Of a DNA stretch of 64,000 bases, positions 21,453 through 31,160 are shown piece by piece. This DNA comes from Opitutus terrae PB90-1 (GTDB lineage: Bacteria > Verrucomicrobiota > Verrucomicrobiia > Opitutales > Opitutaceae), in the NCBI RefSeq assembly GCF_000019965.1, contig NC_010571.1, positions 1,302,001 through 1,366,000 on the forward strand, written 5' to 3'. The notes beneath the pieces are model-generated. The model was not told the DNA's origin and ran no database searches. It saw only the letters and a program-made list of their open reading frames with translations. The position numbers and the translations under genes are program-made. How positions within the stretch are numbered: position 1 is the first letter of the stretch; every line of letters begins with the position of its first letter.

Positions 21453-22199
21453 ATGGACTATCTCCGTCCACCCATGGATGTGCACATCGGCTGCTCGGGT
21501 TGGTTCTACTCTCATTGGCGAGGCATCTTTTATCCGCCGCAGGAACCCACGACGAAGCTCTGGTTCGGCTACTACGCGAACGTCTTCCGCACGGTGGAAC
21601 TGAACGCCCCGTTTTACCGCTGGCCCACGCCCGCGACCGTCCGCCGCTGGAAACGGGACGCACCGCCCGGTTTCGTGTATTCCGTGAAGGTCAACCAGAC
21701 GATCACGCACCAGCGCCGGCTCGTTCGTACCCGGAAGTTGATCGAATCGTTTTACGCGATCGCCGAAACTCTCGGCGAGAAGATGGGCTGCTTCCTGTTT
21801 CAATTCCCGCCGAGCTACCACTACACGCCCGCCCGCCTCAAGAGCCTCCTGGCGCAACTCGATCCGGCTCGCCGCTCCGTCGTGGAGTTCCGACACAAGA
21901 GCTGGTGGCGCGACGCGGTGTATCGCGCGTTCGCGCAGCGACGACTGATCTTCTGTGCCGTCAGCGCTCCTCGGTTGCCCGAGACCTTTCCGTCCCATCA
22001 GGAGATTCTTTATGTCCGATTTAGCGGCAAGACGCGCTGGTATCGGCACGACTATTCTGCCGAGGAGTTGGCGGTGTGGGCCGACCGGATTCGCGCTTCC
22101 GGCGCGAAGGAAGCGTGGATTTACTTCAACAACGACCGGCAGGGCTTCGCGATCAAGAACGCGCTTGTCCTTCGCCGTTTGCTGCGCGCCAAACGTTGA
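21453..22199 (+). CDS. DUF72 family protein
   Basis: The 248-aa protein (ATG 21453, or ATG 21474 which begins the conserved part) shows the YecE/DUF72 pattern: HIGCSGWFYSHWRGIFYP, then ELNAPFYRWPTPATVRRW, FQFPPSYHY and AWIYFNNDRQGFAIKNA. The family has a TIM-barrel fold and an unknown reaction. It is divergent from the TPR gene, with about 105 bp between their starts. Confidence 0.9.
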   Translation: MDYLRPPMDVHIGCSGWFYSHWRGIFYPPQEPTTKLWFGYYANVFRTVELNAPFYRWPTPATVRRWKRDAPPGFVYSVKVNQTITHQRRLVRTRKLIESFYAIAETLGEKMGCFLFQFPPSYHYTPARLKSLLAQLDPARRSVVEFRHKSWWRDAVYRAFAQRRLIFCAVSAPRLPETFPSHQEILYVRFSGKTRWYRHDYSAEELAVWADRIRASGAKEAWIYFNNDRQGFAIKNALVLRRLLRAKR

Positions 22200-22328
22200 C
22201 GGCGCTCACCGCGCATCGCGCCCAAGCCGTCGACCCAGGCTATCGTGCGGGGCGTCGCTGCTCAACAGATCCGGCCCCGGCATGAGACCGACGGTTGACG
22301 TCACGATGGAGCAAACGATCCGGCGCGC

Positions 22329-23642
22329 TTATCCGGCCCCAAGTTTCATCAGCCCGTGGGAAAGCGCGAAGGCCGCGCGGCGGCCGGTGATGCGCTGCAC
22401 CGCCGGGCCGATCGGAAACTTGCGCTCGCTGCTGAGCAGGACGTCGAGTTCGTCGCGGCCATCAAGGACCTTTTCCGCGAGATAGCGGCCGAGCGCCGCC
22501 GCCCACGGGAGTCCCGCCGCGCCGCCCGCGAAATGCACGTTCCACGCGTCGCCACGACGGCCAATCACCGGGGCGAAATCCTTGCTGATCCCGATCAGCC
22601 CCGGCCACGCCGCTTCGAACCGCACGCGCAGCCACGGGAAATGCTGTGACAGGAACCGTGAGAGTTGGCGCGCGGCCCAGTCGGGCCGGTGCTGTTCGTG
22701 TGCGGCATAGGTTGTCAGCAGCGTGCCGCCGCCAACCAGCAGCCGGCGATCCCCGGTCAGCCGAAAATAGTGATAGATCAGGTCGGTGTCCCAGACCATC
22801 ACCGGTCCGGCGGGAAACAGCTCCGCGATCGTGCGCTCGTCGAGCGGCGTGGTGATGCCGACGAACGTCTGCACGTGATACAGCTCGCGGCGAGCGAGCC
22901 CGAGACTCGGGAGCAGTCGATCGGTGCAAACGAATACGTGCTGCGCGCGAATCGATCCCGCGGCCGTCTCCGCGCCTTTCGCCGAGATGTCCGTCACGCG
23001 ACTCTGCTCGAATACGCGGACGCCGCTTTCGAGCAGCGCGCGCCGTAGCCCGGCGCAACCCGCGTGACCGTCGATCCCGAAAGTGCCGGAGAACCGCAGA
23101 CCCGCGAAGTAGCCGCTGCCACGCAGCATGCCGGGCAGTGCCTCGCGCGAGATGATCGTGCTCTTGAAGCCCGCTGCCTGCCTCGCGGCCTGCTCTTCGC
23201 GAACGGTGTCTGCCGCTCCGGAGCTGGATGCGAGGTAGAGCGCATCATGCGGCTGAAAATCACACGCGATGCCGGACTCGCGGATCGCGGCCTCGATCAA
23301 TCGCGCGCCGCCGTCGGCGAACCGCCAGAGTTGCGGAGCGCGTTCCTTGCCGAAGTGCTGCACGAGGTCCTGAAATTCGAGCTCGGAGTCCGGCGTGATG
23401 ATGCCGGACGAGCGCCCGCTGGCTTCGCCGCCGCAGGTGTTGGCCTCCACGAGCGCCACGTCGATGCCGCGCGCGGCCAGCGTGCGAGCGCACATCAGTC
23501 CCATCATGCCGCCGCCAATGACGACCGCCTCCGCAGTCTTTTCTCCGTGCAAGGGAAGCAATGGTGGCGTGCTGGATTCGAACCAGAAAACCGCGTCGCG
23601 CACGCGACCGGGCGCTTGAGGGGATAAGGCGGGTTCGTTCAT
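22329..23642 (-). CDS. FAD-dependent oxidoreductase (DAO family)
   Basis: The 437-aa protein has a dinucleotide-binding motif (AVVIGGGMMGLMCARTLAARG, residues 38-58, E66 at the strand end) and a GRSSGIITPDSELEF segment, then a C-terminal FAD-contact block (HFAGGAAGLPWAAALGRYLA). This is the glycine/D-amino-acid oxidase family, which oxidises amines or amino acids. The substrate cannot be told. Confidence 0.9.
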   Translation of the reverse strand: MNEPALSPQAPGRVRDAVFWFESSTPPLLPLHGEKTAEAVVIGGGMMGLMCARTLAARGIDVALVEANTCGGEASGRSSGIITPDSELEFQDLVQHFGKERAPQLWRFADGGARLIEAAIRESGIACDFQPHDALYLASSSGAADTVREEQAARQAAGFKSTIISREALPGMLRGSGYFAGLRFSGTFGIDGHAGCAGLRRALLESGVRVFEQSRVTDISAKGAETAAGSIRAQHVFVCTDRLLPSLGLARRELYHVQTFVGITTPLDERTIAELFPAGPVMVWDTDLIYHYFRLTGDRRLLVGGGTLLTTYAAHEQHRPDWAARQLSRFLSQHFPWLRVRFEAAWPGLIGISKDFAPVIGRRGDAWNVHFAGGAAGLPWAAALGRYLAEKVLDGRDELDVLLSSERKFPIGPAVQRITGRRAAFALSHGLMKLGAG

Positions 23643-23767
23643 CGGAAGAGCATCCGCAATGCCCGTTGGGGATGCAGCCTATTGTCCCGCCAGCGCGCTG
23701 GTTGTTTCCGCACTCGGGCGCGCACATCCGCCTTTTGTTTGGCACCGGACGGGACTAGCACTCGCTC

Positions 23768-23977
23768 ATGCCTGATCGCCGGACGACGCCCGCCAACAAG
23801 CCCAAGCGCCCGGCACTCCGCGTGACGGGGACCCGGTGCGTCGAGTCGCTGCATCATTTTCAATGCGGCGCCTGCCGGAAGTGGTGGTCGATCGGCGACG
23901 CGCCGGCGCGTCCGAGATGGTTTTGTCCATGGTGTGGCCGGGAGAACCGATTCGTCCCGCAACCGTCTGCGCCGTAA
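23768..23977 (+). CDS. Small zinc-ribbon protein
   Basis: The 69-aa product has two CxxC pairs (CGAC and CPWC, 19 residues apart), as expected for a rubredoxin-like zinc ribbon, and a basic N-terminal tail. It may bind nucleic acid or protein. The function is unknown. Confidence 0.6.
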   Translation: MPDRRTTPANKPKRPALRVTGTRCVESLHHFQCGACRKWWSIGDAPARPRWFCPWCGRENRFVPQPSAP

Positions 23978-24017
23978 ACCGCGCCGGGTTTGCCGCGGAG
24001 CAGAGGTCGCGGCGGCT

Positions 24018-25451
24018 TTAGGCCGGGATCACTCCGCGCAGCCGTCGGACGCCTTCGGCAATCTGCTCCACCGTCAGGTTGCCGTAGCCCAGTACGAGCA
24101 TGCTGGAGTGACGCGCGCCAGCGAAGGCGTAGTCGTTGGCCGTATCACAATCCACGCCGCTCGCCTGCATGCGTTCGCGCCAGGCATGATCGAATTTAAC
24201 GCCGGTAAACGTTGCCGCGAGATGCAGCCCCGTCGTGTTGCCGGAGACAACGACCCGATCGGCGAACGCATCCTCCAGCGCTCGTTGCAGCGCGCGCATC
24301 TTGCGTTGATAGCTCTTCTTCATTCGCGCCACGTGGCGCACCAGATGCCCGTCGTGCATAAACCGCGCGAGCGTCGCCTGCGCGATCCGGGCGGTGCCGG
24401 GATTCATCGGTTCGAGCGTGCGGTGCATCGCCGGCAGCAACTCGACCGGCAGCACCAGATAGCCCAGCCGCAGTGCGGGCGCGAGGACCTTGCTGAAGGT
24501 GCCGACGTGAATCGCGCGCCGCGGATCCAGCCGGAACAGCGAGCTAACGGGCGCACCGCCAAAGCGGAACTCGCTGTCGTAGTCGTCCTCGACGAGGAAG
24601 AGATCGTGCCGCCGCGCGTAGTCGAGCAGCGCGAGCCGGCGCTGGATCGGCAGCGTGCCCCCGAGCGGAAACTGGTGCGAGGGCGACACGAATACGAAAC
24701 CGGCTTTGGGCCGCGCGGGGAGAGCGTCGACGACGAGCCCGTGCGCGTCGACCGGCACGGGAGTGATCGCGTGCCCGGCGCGTCGCAGGATTTCGGGCAC
24801 GAAGCTCACCACCGGATCCTCGACCAGCGCACCGGTGCGGAACTCGCGCAGCGCCGCGCACAGCAGCTGGATCGCGTGTGCCGTGCCGGCCGTGACGATC
24901 ACCTGCTCTGGCGTGCAGTCGAGATCCTTGGCCCGGCGCAGATGCGCCGCGATTTCCATGCGGAGCGCGGGATTACCCGCAGGTTCAGTGTAGCCCCAGT
25001 CGGCGAAATCGCCGTAAAACGATGCCCGCTGCAGGCAGCGCAGCCACAACGCCCGCGGAAACCGCGCCAGATCCGGCACGCCGCTGGCGAAGGCGATCAG
25101 ATCGGCGGGTGTGGGCGAGTGACGGCTCGGTCGGGGCGGCGTGACCTCGTCGCGCGACGCCGCACGCCGCAGAGAGGGTTGCGCTTTCCGCGTCGGCAAC
25201 GCCGGCAGGTTCAGCTTTGCCACAAACGTGCCGGAGCCCTCGCGCGACTCCACATAGCCCTCGGCCAGCAGTTGCTCGTAAACGTGGACCACGATATTGC
25301 GGGCGATCCGGTTTTCGGCTGCGAGCTCGCGTGACGAAGGCAGCCGCGTGCCCGCGGCGAGCTCGCCGGACAGGATCCGCGTCACGAGCTGATCGTAGAG
25401 CTGCTTGGTGAGCGTGCCTCCGCCGCTGCGCTGGAATTCGAGCCAGATCAC
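24018..25451 (-). CDS. MocR-family regulator (GntR HTH fused to aminotransferase fold)
   Basis: The 477-aa protein begins with a GntR-type HTH (LYDQLVTRILSGELAAGTRL, then PSSRELAAENRIARNIVVHVY) and continues with a class I aminotransferase domain (residues 110-477). The PLP site is seen as VEDDYDSEFRFGG and the lysine segment GTFSKVLAPALRLGYL. MocR proteins such as PdxR and GabR use PLP to sense B6 or amines and usually control a neighbouring gene. The target here is not clear. Confidence 0.93.
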   Translation of the reverse strand: MIWLEFQRSGGGTLTKQLYDQLVTRILSGELAAGTRLPSSRELAAENRIARNIVVHVYEQLLAEGYVESREGSGTFVAKLNLPALPTRKAQPSLRRAASRDEVTPPRPSRHSPTPADLIAFASGVPDLARFPRALWLRCLQRASFYGDFADWGYTEPAGNPALRMEIAAHLRRAKDLDCTPEQVIVTAGTAHAIQLLCAALREFRTGALVEDPVVSFVPEILRRAGHAITPVPVDAHGLVVDALPARPKAGFVFVSPSHQFPLGGTLPIQRRLALLDYARRHDLFLVEDDYDSEFRFGGAPVSSLFRLDPRRAIHVGTFSKVLAPALRLGYLVLPVELLPAMHRTLEPMNPGTARIAQATLARFMHDGHLVRHVARMKKSYQRKMRALQRALEDAFADRVVVSGNTTGLHLAATFTGVKFDHAWRERMQASGVDCDTANDYAFAGARHSSMLVLGYGNLTVEQIAEGVRRLRGVIPA

Positions 25452-25510
25452 GGTCGGCCGAGGGAAGAGAGGTTATCCACAGATGACAAACAGGCTCCGC
25501 CGGCACACCA

Positions 25511-25840
25511 TCAGAGATCAAGATGCCCCGACAGCTCAGACCTCAATAACGCCACAAGCGCAGCGTCCATGAAGCGGTAGTCGTCAGAGACGCGGAGCAC
25601 GATGAGCGGCTTCGACCCGAGCTCTCCTGCAAATCGCTCCCGGACGCGCGCGGCGTGTTTCTTTTCAATGCAGAAGATCATATCGGCCCATCCCACGTGG
25701 CCGGCGGTCAACTTAATCCGTGCGCGGTTCTCGGTGCCAGCGGATCGTGCTTCGTAGCGTGCGTGCCCACGGAGCAATGCTTCGGCCGTCGGGCTGCGCC
25801 ATTGGTTGCGCGAGCAAAGGAAGAGCAGCTTGGTCTTCAA
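25511..25840 (-). CDS. Low-molecular-weight tyrosine phosphatase-like protein (COG4551 type)
   Basis: The 109-aa protein starts most likely at TTG 25840, just before KTKLLFLCSRNQWRSPTAEAL. This contains the CX5R phosphatase loop (C-SRNQW-R-S) near the N-terminus, as in small bacterial PTP-like proteins. An Asp-rich segment follows, and the length fits the family. It removes phosphate from tyrosine or small molecules. The non-ATG start is unusual but matches the homology boundary. Confidence 0.85.
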   Translation of the reverse strand: MKTKLLFLCSRNQWRSPTAEALLRGHARYEARSAGTENRARIKLTAGHVGWADMIFCIEKKHAARVRERFAGELGSKPLIVLRVSDDYRFMDAALVALLRSELSGHLDL

Positions 25841-25881
25841 GCGGGCGAAAGCGCTCGGGTGTGCACGGGATCCGTGCCAGC

Positions 25882-26106
25882 CTATGATCCACCCTTCCAG
25901 TTCACGTAAAGCTGTTCGACTTTGGCGCGGGCCCACGGCGTTTTCCGCAGGAACGTGAGGCTGGACTTGATGCTCGGATCGTAGAGGAAGCAGCGCACCG
26001 GCACCTGCTGCGCCAGCTCGGCCCAGCCAAACTCTGCGACGAGCGTGGTCAGCAATTTCTCGAGCGTGATCCCGTGCAGTGGGTCGTTGGACGAAGCGGT
26101 GGGCAT
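25882..26106 (-). CDS. VF530-family DNA-binding protein
   Basis: The 74-aa product matches the small VF530/DUF2132 family end to end: [20 protein letters not shown], then [24 protein letters not shown] and KVEQLY. The family has a double helical fold and is proposed to bind DNA. It lies 41 bp before the phosphatase gene, so the two are probably one transcript. Confidence 0.92.
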   Translation of the reverse strand: MPTASSNDPLHGITLEKLLTTLVAEFGWAELAQQVPVRCFLYDPSIKSSLTFLRKTPWARAKVEQLYVNWKGGS

Positions 26107-26157
26107 GCTGTGGCGTGGCTGTTCGCGTCCGGCGCAAACGCGCGCGAGAATGATGAC

Positions 26158-26937
26158 TCAGTCCCACCAAAAATACCAGACTTCGGAATTCAGGAGCGTG
26201 GCCGCGAGAACCTCGATCGATTCTGTCCCTTGGTGCACGACGTCGGCGCAGAAGAGAAATTGTTCCTGGGCGAGTGCGAGGGCGGCCTGGCGCGTCGACG
26301 GCGGGCGAGTGACGAGACACTCGAGTACGTCCCCGGTCAGCGAATAGATCTCGGCGCCATGTTTGTCGTGCCAGTATTTGAGCACGGCGACCTGGCTCGC
26401 GGGATCGGGGCAGTCGTTCCAGCCGCCGGCATTGAGGTAAGCGGGAACCTCCCAGGTGTGAGGGGTTGGAATCTTCGCGAGGTAGACCACCGGCTTGGGC
26501 TGGCCCGAACCGACATCGGTATGCGCCGTGAGTGGCGAGGGCGGCACCGCGCTGGCGGGCCATTGGCCGGGTTCGACCACCAGCTCGTTCTCGATGTATT
26601 CGGCTTCCCGCGCGCGGAAGAACGCCGCTGCCGTCGTATTCGCCGCGGCGCTCAGGAGCGCGGAGACTTGCACGGGCTCGGACGCGAGCAAGTCAGCGCG
26701 AATCTTCAGCTCATCGGCATCGCCCAGCACGACCGCCGACGCGCCTTCCTTGCGCCACTCGGTCTGGTAGCGACGCCACGCTACCACCGCCTCGGCGCCG
26801 GGAACGCTCACGAGCGGAAAGGGAAACGATGGAGTGGACAGCGCGGGCGCGATCGCAGTCGAGGCGGCGGAGGCGTGCCGAGAAGAATCCGACTGCTCTT
26901 TGCGACCGAGGCCGAGGAGTCTGCGGAGAAAGCCCAT
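26158..26937 (-). CDS. DUF4253 protein
   Basis: ATG 26937 gives a 259-aa protein whose last 110 residues fit DUF4253: PYLNAGGWNDCP-like spacing (PAYLNAGGWNDCPDPASQVA), LKYWHDKHGAEIYSLTGDVL and a C-terminal EVWYFWWD. The N-terminal half is less conserved and has a low-complexity Ser/Ala segment. The function is unknown; the family is often found in immunity or polymorphic-toxin settings. Confidence 0.85.
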   Translation of the reverse strand: MGFLRRLLGLGRKEQSDSSRHASAASTAIAPALSTPSFPFPLVSVPGAEAVVAWRRYQTEWRKEGASAVVLGDADELKIRADLLASEPVQVSALLSAAANTTAAAFFRAREAEYIENELVVEPGQWPASAVPPSPLTAHTDVGSGQPKPVVYLAKIPTPHTWEVPAYLNAGGWNDCPDPASQVAVLKYWHDKHGAEIYSLTGDVLECLVTRPPSTRQAALALAQEQFLFCADVVHQGTESIEVLAATLLNSEVWYFWWD

Positions 26938-27148
26938 GGGTGGTGTTTCGGGGATGGAGTTGCGAGCGGCAGCGCCAGGAGCGATCCTGCGCTGCAGCGG
27001 GAGAATCATCCAGATATAATTCGCGAGGGTGCTGATGGCCCCGACCCGCGTAGCCGCGCGGAACACGCGTGCGCGACGGACCAGGAGGCGGCGCTGATTG
27101 TACGGCAGACAAAGTTCGCCGCCGTGCCGGCGGGCGACACCGCAGCAT

Positions 27149-28117
27149 CTACCGGTGATCGCGATGGGTGCTTTGTGCCTTCAACATCTCCCGGCCGTGC
27201 GGAGCCGCCAAATCCAGCACTGGCCCGAGCGGAACGATCTGCGTCGGATTGATCTCGGTGTGCGTCACGTAGTAATGCCGCTTGATGTGGTCAAAGTTCA
27301 CGAGCTCGGCGATGCCTGGCTGCTGATACAGATCCTGCAAGTAGCCCTGCAGGTTCGGATAATCCACGATCCGCCGGAGGTTGCATTTGAAATGGCCGTG
27401 GTAGACCACGTCGAACCGGACCAGCGTGTTGAACAGCCGCCAGTCGGTTTCGACGATCCGATCGCCGAAGAGGTAGCGGCGAGTGGCGAGTCGAGCCTCG
27501 AGTTCGTCCAGCGCGGCAAACAGCGAGCGGCACGCCCGCTCGTAAACAGCCTGCTGGGTGGCGAATCCAGCGCGATACACGCCGTTATTGACCCGCTCGT
27601 AGACAAACGCAGACAGCGCGTCCTGCTCCGCGCGCGGCTCCTCGGGGAATAGATCCACTCCGGCAGGGCGATGCTCGCGAAACGCGTCGTGCAGCATCCG
27701 GCAGAGATCGTCTTCGGAGTTGTTCACGATCCGATGCGTCACGGCATCCCACAGCACCGGCACCGTATAGCGGCCGCGGAACGCCGGCGCCGTGGCCTGA
27801 TATGCCTCCGCGAGAAAGGCGAAGCCGTTAACCGGATCACGACTGTAGCCGGGCCCGTCGCGAAACGCCCAGCCGCGTTCGTCCCTCACCGGATCGACCA
27901 CGGTCATCCCGATAACCGATTCGAGTCCGAGCAGCCGGCGGACCATCGCCACGCGTGTGGCCCACGGACATGCGAGCGAAACATACAGGTGATAACGACC
28001 CGGCACGGCGGGATATCCCGTGGCGCCGTCCGCGGAAATCCACTCGCGAAACGCGTCTTCCTGCCGCTGGAATTCGCCGTCGACCTGTTCCGCTTCGAAT
28101 TGTGCCCGAGGATTCAC
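27149..28117 (-). CDS. Glutathionyl-hydroquinone reductase (GST family)
   Basis: The 322-aa protein has the Xi-class GST active site SLACPWATR (catalytic Cys near residue 50) and the C-terminal blocks YEMACRSLF-like (YERACRSLFAALDELE) and TDWRLFNTLVRFDVVYHGHF. These enzymes remove glutathione from glutathionyl-hydroquinones in the cytoplasm. Length and motif spacing fit the YqjG family. Confidence 0.93.
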   Translation of the reverse strand: MNPRAQFEAEQVDGEFQRQEDAFREWISADGATGYPAVPGRYHLYVSLACPWATRVAMVRRLLGLESVIGMTVVDPVRDERGWAFRDGPGYSRDPVNGFAFLAEAYQATAPAFRGRYTVPVLWDAVTHRIVNNSEDDLCRMLHDAFREHRPAGVDLFPEEPRAEQDALSAFVYERVNNGVYRAGFATQQAVYERACRSLFAALDELEARLATRRYLFGDRIVETDWRLFNTLVRFDVVYHGHFKCNLRRIVDYPNLQGYLQDLYQQPGIAELVNFDHIKRHYYVTHTEINPTQIVPLGPVLDLAAPHGREMLKAQSTHRDHR

Positions 28118-28308
28118 CTCGCACCGATGTGCGGGATGGACGATTTCTCAAATCGGACGATCGACGGCGCCGGCGGTCGATCCGAAAGGTCGATCTGCGC
28201 GCCGCAACGAGCACACCGCGCAATGTCGAGGCCGATACGACCAGCGCCCCGGCGATGAATGCACCTCGTCGCGTCTGCGCAGCTCCAGTCGGGCCGACGG
28301 CGAGCAGT

Positions 28309-28755
28309 TCACGCTGCTGCGGTCGCGATGGCCACCCGCTGCGGTTGCAGGCGCTGGCCGAGCCTGACCGCGAGCCAGGTCATCGGCAGGTAAGCGAGCA
28401 GGAGATCGGCGGCGATGAACCAGGCCGGCGCGGGAATCATGAACGCCGCGGCAATCCCGCCGGCGAGGGTGAGCACGCCGATCGCGTACGCGAACAGCGG
28501 CTTGCGCGTGGCGGCGATGAGATACGCCGCCAACGCCCCGGCGAGCGTGCCCAACGCATGCGCGAGGAAGGGAAAGAGAAAGTGTTTCGCTTCGAAGAGG
28601 TGCGCGTTCGCCTGCATGCTCTCGACCGAATTCACATCGACTCCGGCGGGTGCGGGAATGACCTGCGGTCCCAACATGACGAGTCCCATGTTCACGCATC
28701 CGCCGATCAGAAAACCGAGAAGCAGGGCCAGAACGTTGAGCACGATCGTTCTCAT
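28309..28755 (-). CDS. Four-helix membrane protein, unknown
   Basis: ATG 28755 opens a 148-aa protein with four predicted membrane segments: residues 4-28 (TIVLNVLALLLGFLIGGCV), about 60-82, 88-105 and 108-130. It has a hydrophilic loop after the first helix. No family can be named with confidence. Bases 28118-28308 hold no convincing gene. Confidence 0.7.
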   Translation of the reverse strand: MRTIVLNVLALLLGFLIGGCVNMGLVMLGPQVIPAPAGVDVNSVESMQANAHLFEAKHFLFPFLAHALGTLAGALAAYLIAATRKPLFAYAIGVLTLAGGIAAAFMIPAPAWFIAADLLLAYLPMTWLAVRLGQRLQPQRVAIATAAA

Positions 28756-28900
28756 GGGGTGCACGGGGTGATGCCAACCTGTCCGAACCTCGCAGGGAGA
28801 CAACAGGCCTCGCTGTCATGTAACCGGATCGATCGTGCGCATCGGAGGACCGGGCGTTGCCCGCACGCGGCAGCCCGCGCGGGCCCTGTTGCGGATGGAC

Positions 28901-28933
28901 AAAAAAGTCCGGACGCGAACGCGTCCGGACTTT
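28901..28933 (-). terminator. Rho-independent terminator for the PEP-CTERM gene
   Basis: A perfect 14-bp stem with a two-base tip lies 47 bp past the stop codon of the gene at 28980. On the minus strand it is followed by a run of T (AAAAAA on the plus strand at 28901-28906). Confidence 0.85.
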
Positions 28934-28979
28934 GGCGGCCCGCGGCCCAGCCGGTCGGGCGGCGAAGTTGTTGCGACGG

Positions 28980-29816
28980 TCAGCCCGCAGACGCCGATGC
29001 CGAACGTTGACGCAGGCGGCGCGCACTCGCGCCGACAACCAGCAGACTTAGCGCGATCCCACCCGCCCAGGTGGCCGGCTCAGGCACGGGCACGAAGGCA
29101 CGTTCGTGCAATCCGGTCAGGAACACGTCGTAGACCCCATTCTCCACCGTGAAGCCGTAATCAGTAGGATAATAACCCGCCGTCTGAACGTAGGCCGGCG
29201 CGCGGACCGGGAGCGTGTGCGTTCCACCCGCTTGCAGCGTCGCCAGGGTGATCATCGGCTCGATGAAGGACATTTTCCCGTCGTGGTAGCCGTAGATCAA
29301 AGTCTGGGTGAACGCCGCCGGGTCACCGAATTCCGGTGACAGCGAGTCAAGGAAATGCTGGCCCATTTGCGGCACGACAATCGGGTCGCCGACATAGCCG
29401 GGCGCCACAAACAGCGGCGAGACCGGCGGCGGCGCCGGGTTGAACGGAATCCCGGCCACCACCTCCGGGGTTTCAAAATAGAAATGGAAGTCGAAATGAG
29501 GCGCATCATATCCAGGGCCCGGATGCCCGCTGGGATTCCAGTCGACGCTGACATGATTGTAAGGCGCCGGGGCCTCGGTGGGCAGGGCCAGCTTCGTCAT
29601 CGAGCCGGCGCCGCTCGACAACGTCGAGAGTGCAGCCGAGTCGAAGCGAACGCCGAGCCGGGTCGGAGCGCCGGCGGTGTACTCCACGTAGGTGCGTATC
29701 CAGCCGCTGCCGACGGCGGTCGCATCGGTCTGATGGAGTTGGGCGGAGGCAGTAGCCGCAAGCGCGAAGCAAGCGGCTGGCGCGAGGAGAGAACGCAGAC
29801 AAGGGACAAGCTTCAT
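28980..29816 (-). CDS. PEP-CTERM sorting-signal secreted protein
   Basis: The 278-aa protein has an N-terminal signal peptide (MKLVPCLRSLLAPAACFALA) and the C-terminal VPVPEPATWAGG motif, followed by a hydrophobic helix and basic tail. This is the PEP-CTERM signal processed by exosortase at the cell envelope. The central domain contains HFDFHFYF and may bind metal. No exosortase gene is in the window. Confidence 0.92.
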   Translation of the reverse strand: MKLVPCLRSLLAPAACFALAATASAQLHQTDATAVGSGWIRTYVEYTAGAPTRLGVRFDSAALSTLSSGAGSMTKLALPTEAPAPYNHVSVDWNPSGHPGPGYDAPHFDFHFYFETPEVVAGIPFNPAPPPVSPLFVAPGYVGDPIVVPQMGQHFLDSLSPEFGDPAAFTQTLIYGYHDGKMSFIEPMITLATLQAGGTHTLPVRAPAYVQTAGYYPTDYGFTVENGVYDVFLTGLHERAFVPVPEPATWAGGIALSLLVVGASARRLRQRSASASAG

Positions 29817-30498
29817 GGGTGTGTGTCGATGGGTGGGTTCAACTTACTGGACCGACCGGAATTGCAGCACTCTCCGTTGCGGCGATCGAGCGCCGGCCCG
29901 CCGGGTAAATGCTGAGCGCCGAGCCGGAATTGCAGGGAGCTATCCGTCAGGGAAAGGAGCATCTGGTCGCCGGGGTTCGTAGCGCCGCACCGAACTCGTG
30001 GGCCGACCAAGCGAGGACCGTCGACTCGACTTGGCGACGGCGGCCGACCTTCGAGCGATTCCGCCGCGGTGCGCCTACTGCCGAGTGATCGCTGCGAGCC
30101 GGTTCGCTGCCGGAGCATGGCGGATCACGAATTCCAATCCGCGCTCGAGCAGCAACAGCGGCATCGCGACCAGGAACGGCGCGTCGTCGTCCGCTCCGGT
30201 GGAGCGGGGGCAGCACAGCGACACGTCTGGGATCACGGTTGCGCAGCAGGGGGAAGGAAGCAGCAGATCGAGTCGAGCTTGCATGGGAGTTTACCCAAGC
30301 TGACGCAGCGAGCCGTGATCGGACGCAGACGTTTTATCGCCGCCGTGCCCACGAATCGAGGTCGGGAGGCAAAGTTCGCGGGATCAAGGTGCGAGCAACG
30401 TCCTGTTGGATGTCGTGCTTCGTCGAATCGGCAGCGAGTATAAGGCACGTCGCCGGCGGCGCACGGGGTGCGCGAGCACGACCACGGCCGCTTCGTCG
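29817..30498. other. 680-bp stretch without a convincing gene
   Basis: All frames here give compositionally odd Arg/Ser/Pro-rich products with no family resemblance. It includes the upstream region of the PEP-CTERM gene and the 3' flank of the phospholipase-like gene. No structured RNA, repeat or regulatory site was recognised. Confidence 0.5.
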
Positions 30499-31074
30499 TT
30501 ACGCAGAACTCGGCGGCGACGCTGTCTGCGGGAAGGCCGCCGGAACTGCCTGCGGGCGGTCGGCTGCCGGCGCCGCGGGGACAGGCGCGAGCGGTCGGCG
30601 GCCAAAACCCCAGGAGAACGACGCGTTGAACTTGTCGCTGCCGCCGAGCCTCACGCCGTGAAACATCGTCTCGGCCATCTCGGTCGAGCCGAGCAAACGC
30701 GCCACGTCGATCATCAACTCCGCATCGGCGACGAGCCGCTCGACCTCCTCGCCGGGATAGCCGGCCCAGTATTTCAGGTCGTGCAGAAATCCGGCGGGGT
30801 AGAGGCTGACGCCCTTCCAGTCGTCGAACCAGCCGGTGCAGCCGTCGCTGCGAAAGGGGCGCGGCGGTGGATCGGCTTCGATCTTCCGCCACAGTTGGTG
30901 CAGTCCGTAGTGCTCGCAGATTTGCCGGATTTTCGGCAGCGGCACTTCCTCGCCGAGCGGCGGCAGGTCGATCTGTGGCCGAGGCGCCGGTGGGGGCGGT
31001 CCGGCGTCCGCGAGGTTTGTGATGAAGATCGTGAGGAGTGCGGAAAAAATCCAACGGCGAATTGAGGAGTGCAT
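30499..31074 (-). CDS. Secreted phospholipase A2-like protein
   Basis: ATG 31074 gives 191 aa with a signal peptide (MHSSIRRWIFSALLTIFI). The mature domain has SDGCTGWFDDWKGVSLYPAG and FLHDLKYWAG, which resemble the calcium loop and catalytic His-Asp pair of small microbial phospholipases A2. The Pro/Ala-rich C-terminus looks like a linker or tail. The enzyme would release fatty acids from phospholipids outside the cytoplasm. The assignment rests on short motifs only. Confidence 0.6.
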   Translation of the reverse strand: MHSSIRRWIFSALLTIFITNLADAGPPPPAPRPQIDLPPLGEEVPLPKIRQICEHYGLHQLWRKIEADPPPRPFRSDGCTGWFDDWKGVSLYPAGFLHDLKYWAGYPGEEVERLVADAELMIDVARLLGSTEMAETMFHGVRLGGSDKFNASFSWGFGRRPLAPVPAAPAADRPQAVPAAFPQTASPPSSA

Positions 31075-31160
31075 GCGCTGGAGGGCTGCGACCGATCTGC
31101 CGGTTCGGTCTTTGCCTGGCAACGCTGCAGGCGCGAACCCGCCGAGCCTGAGTCGGCCGC

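Noticed and set aside
26074-27252. 392-aa plus-strand frame
   Set aside because: Antisense to the DUF4253 gene and neighbours; composition is Arg/Gly/Ala-rich with no family resemblance.
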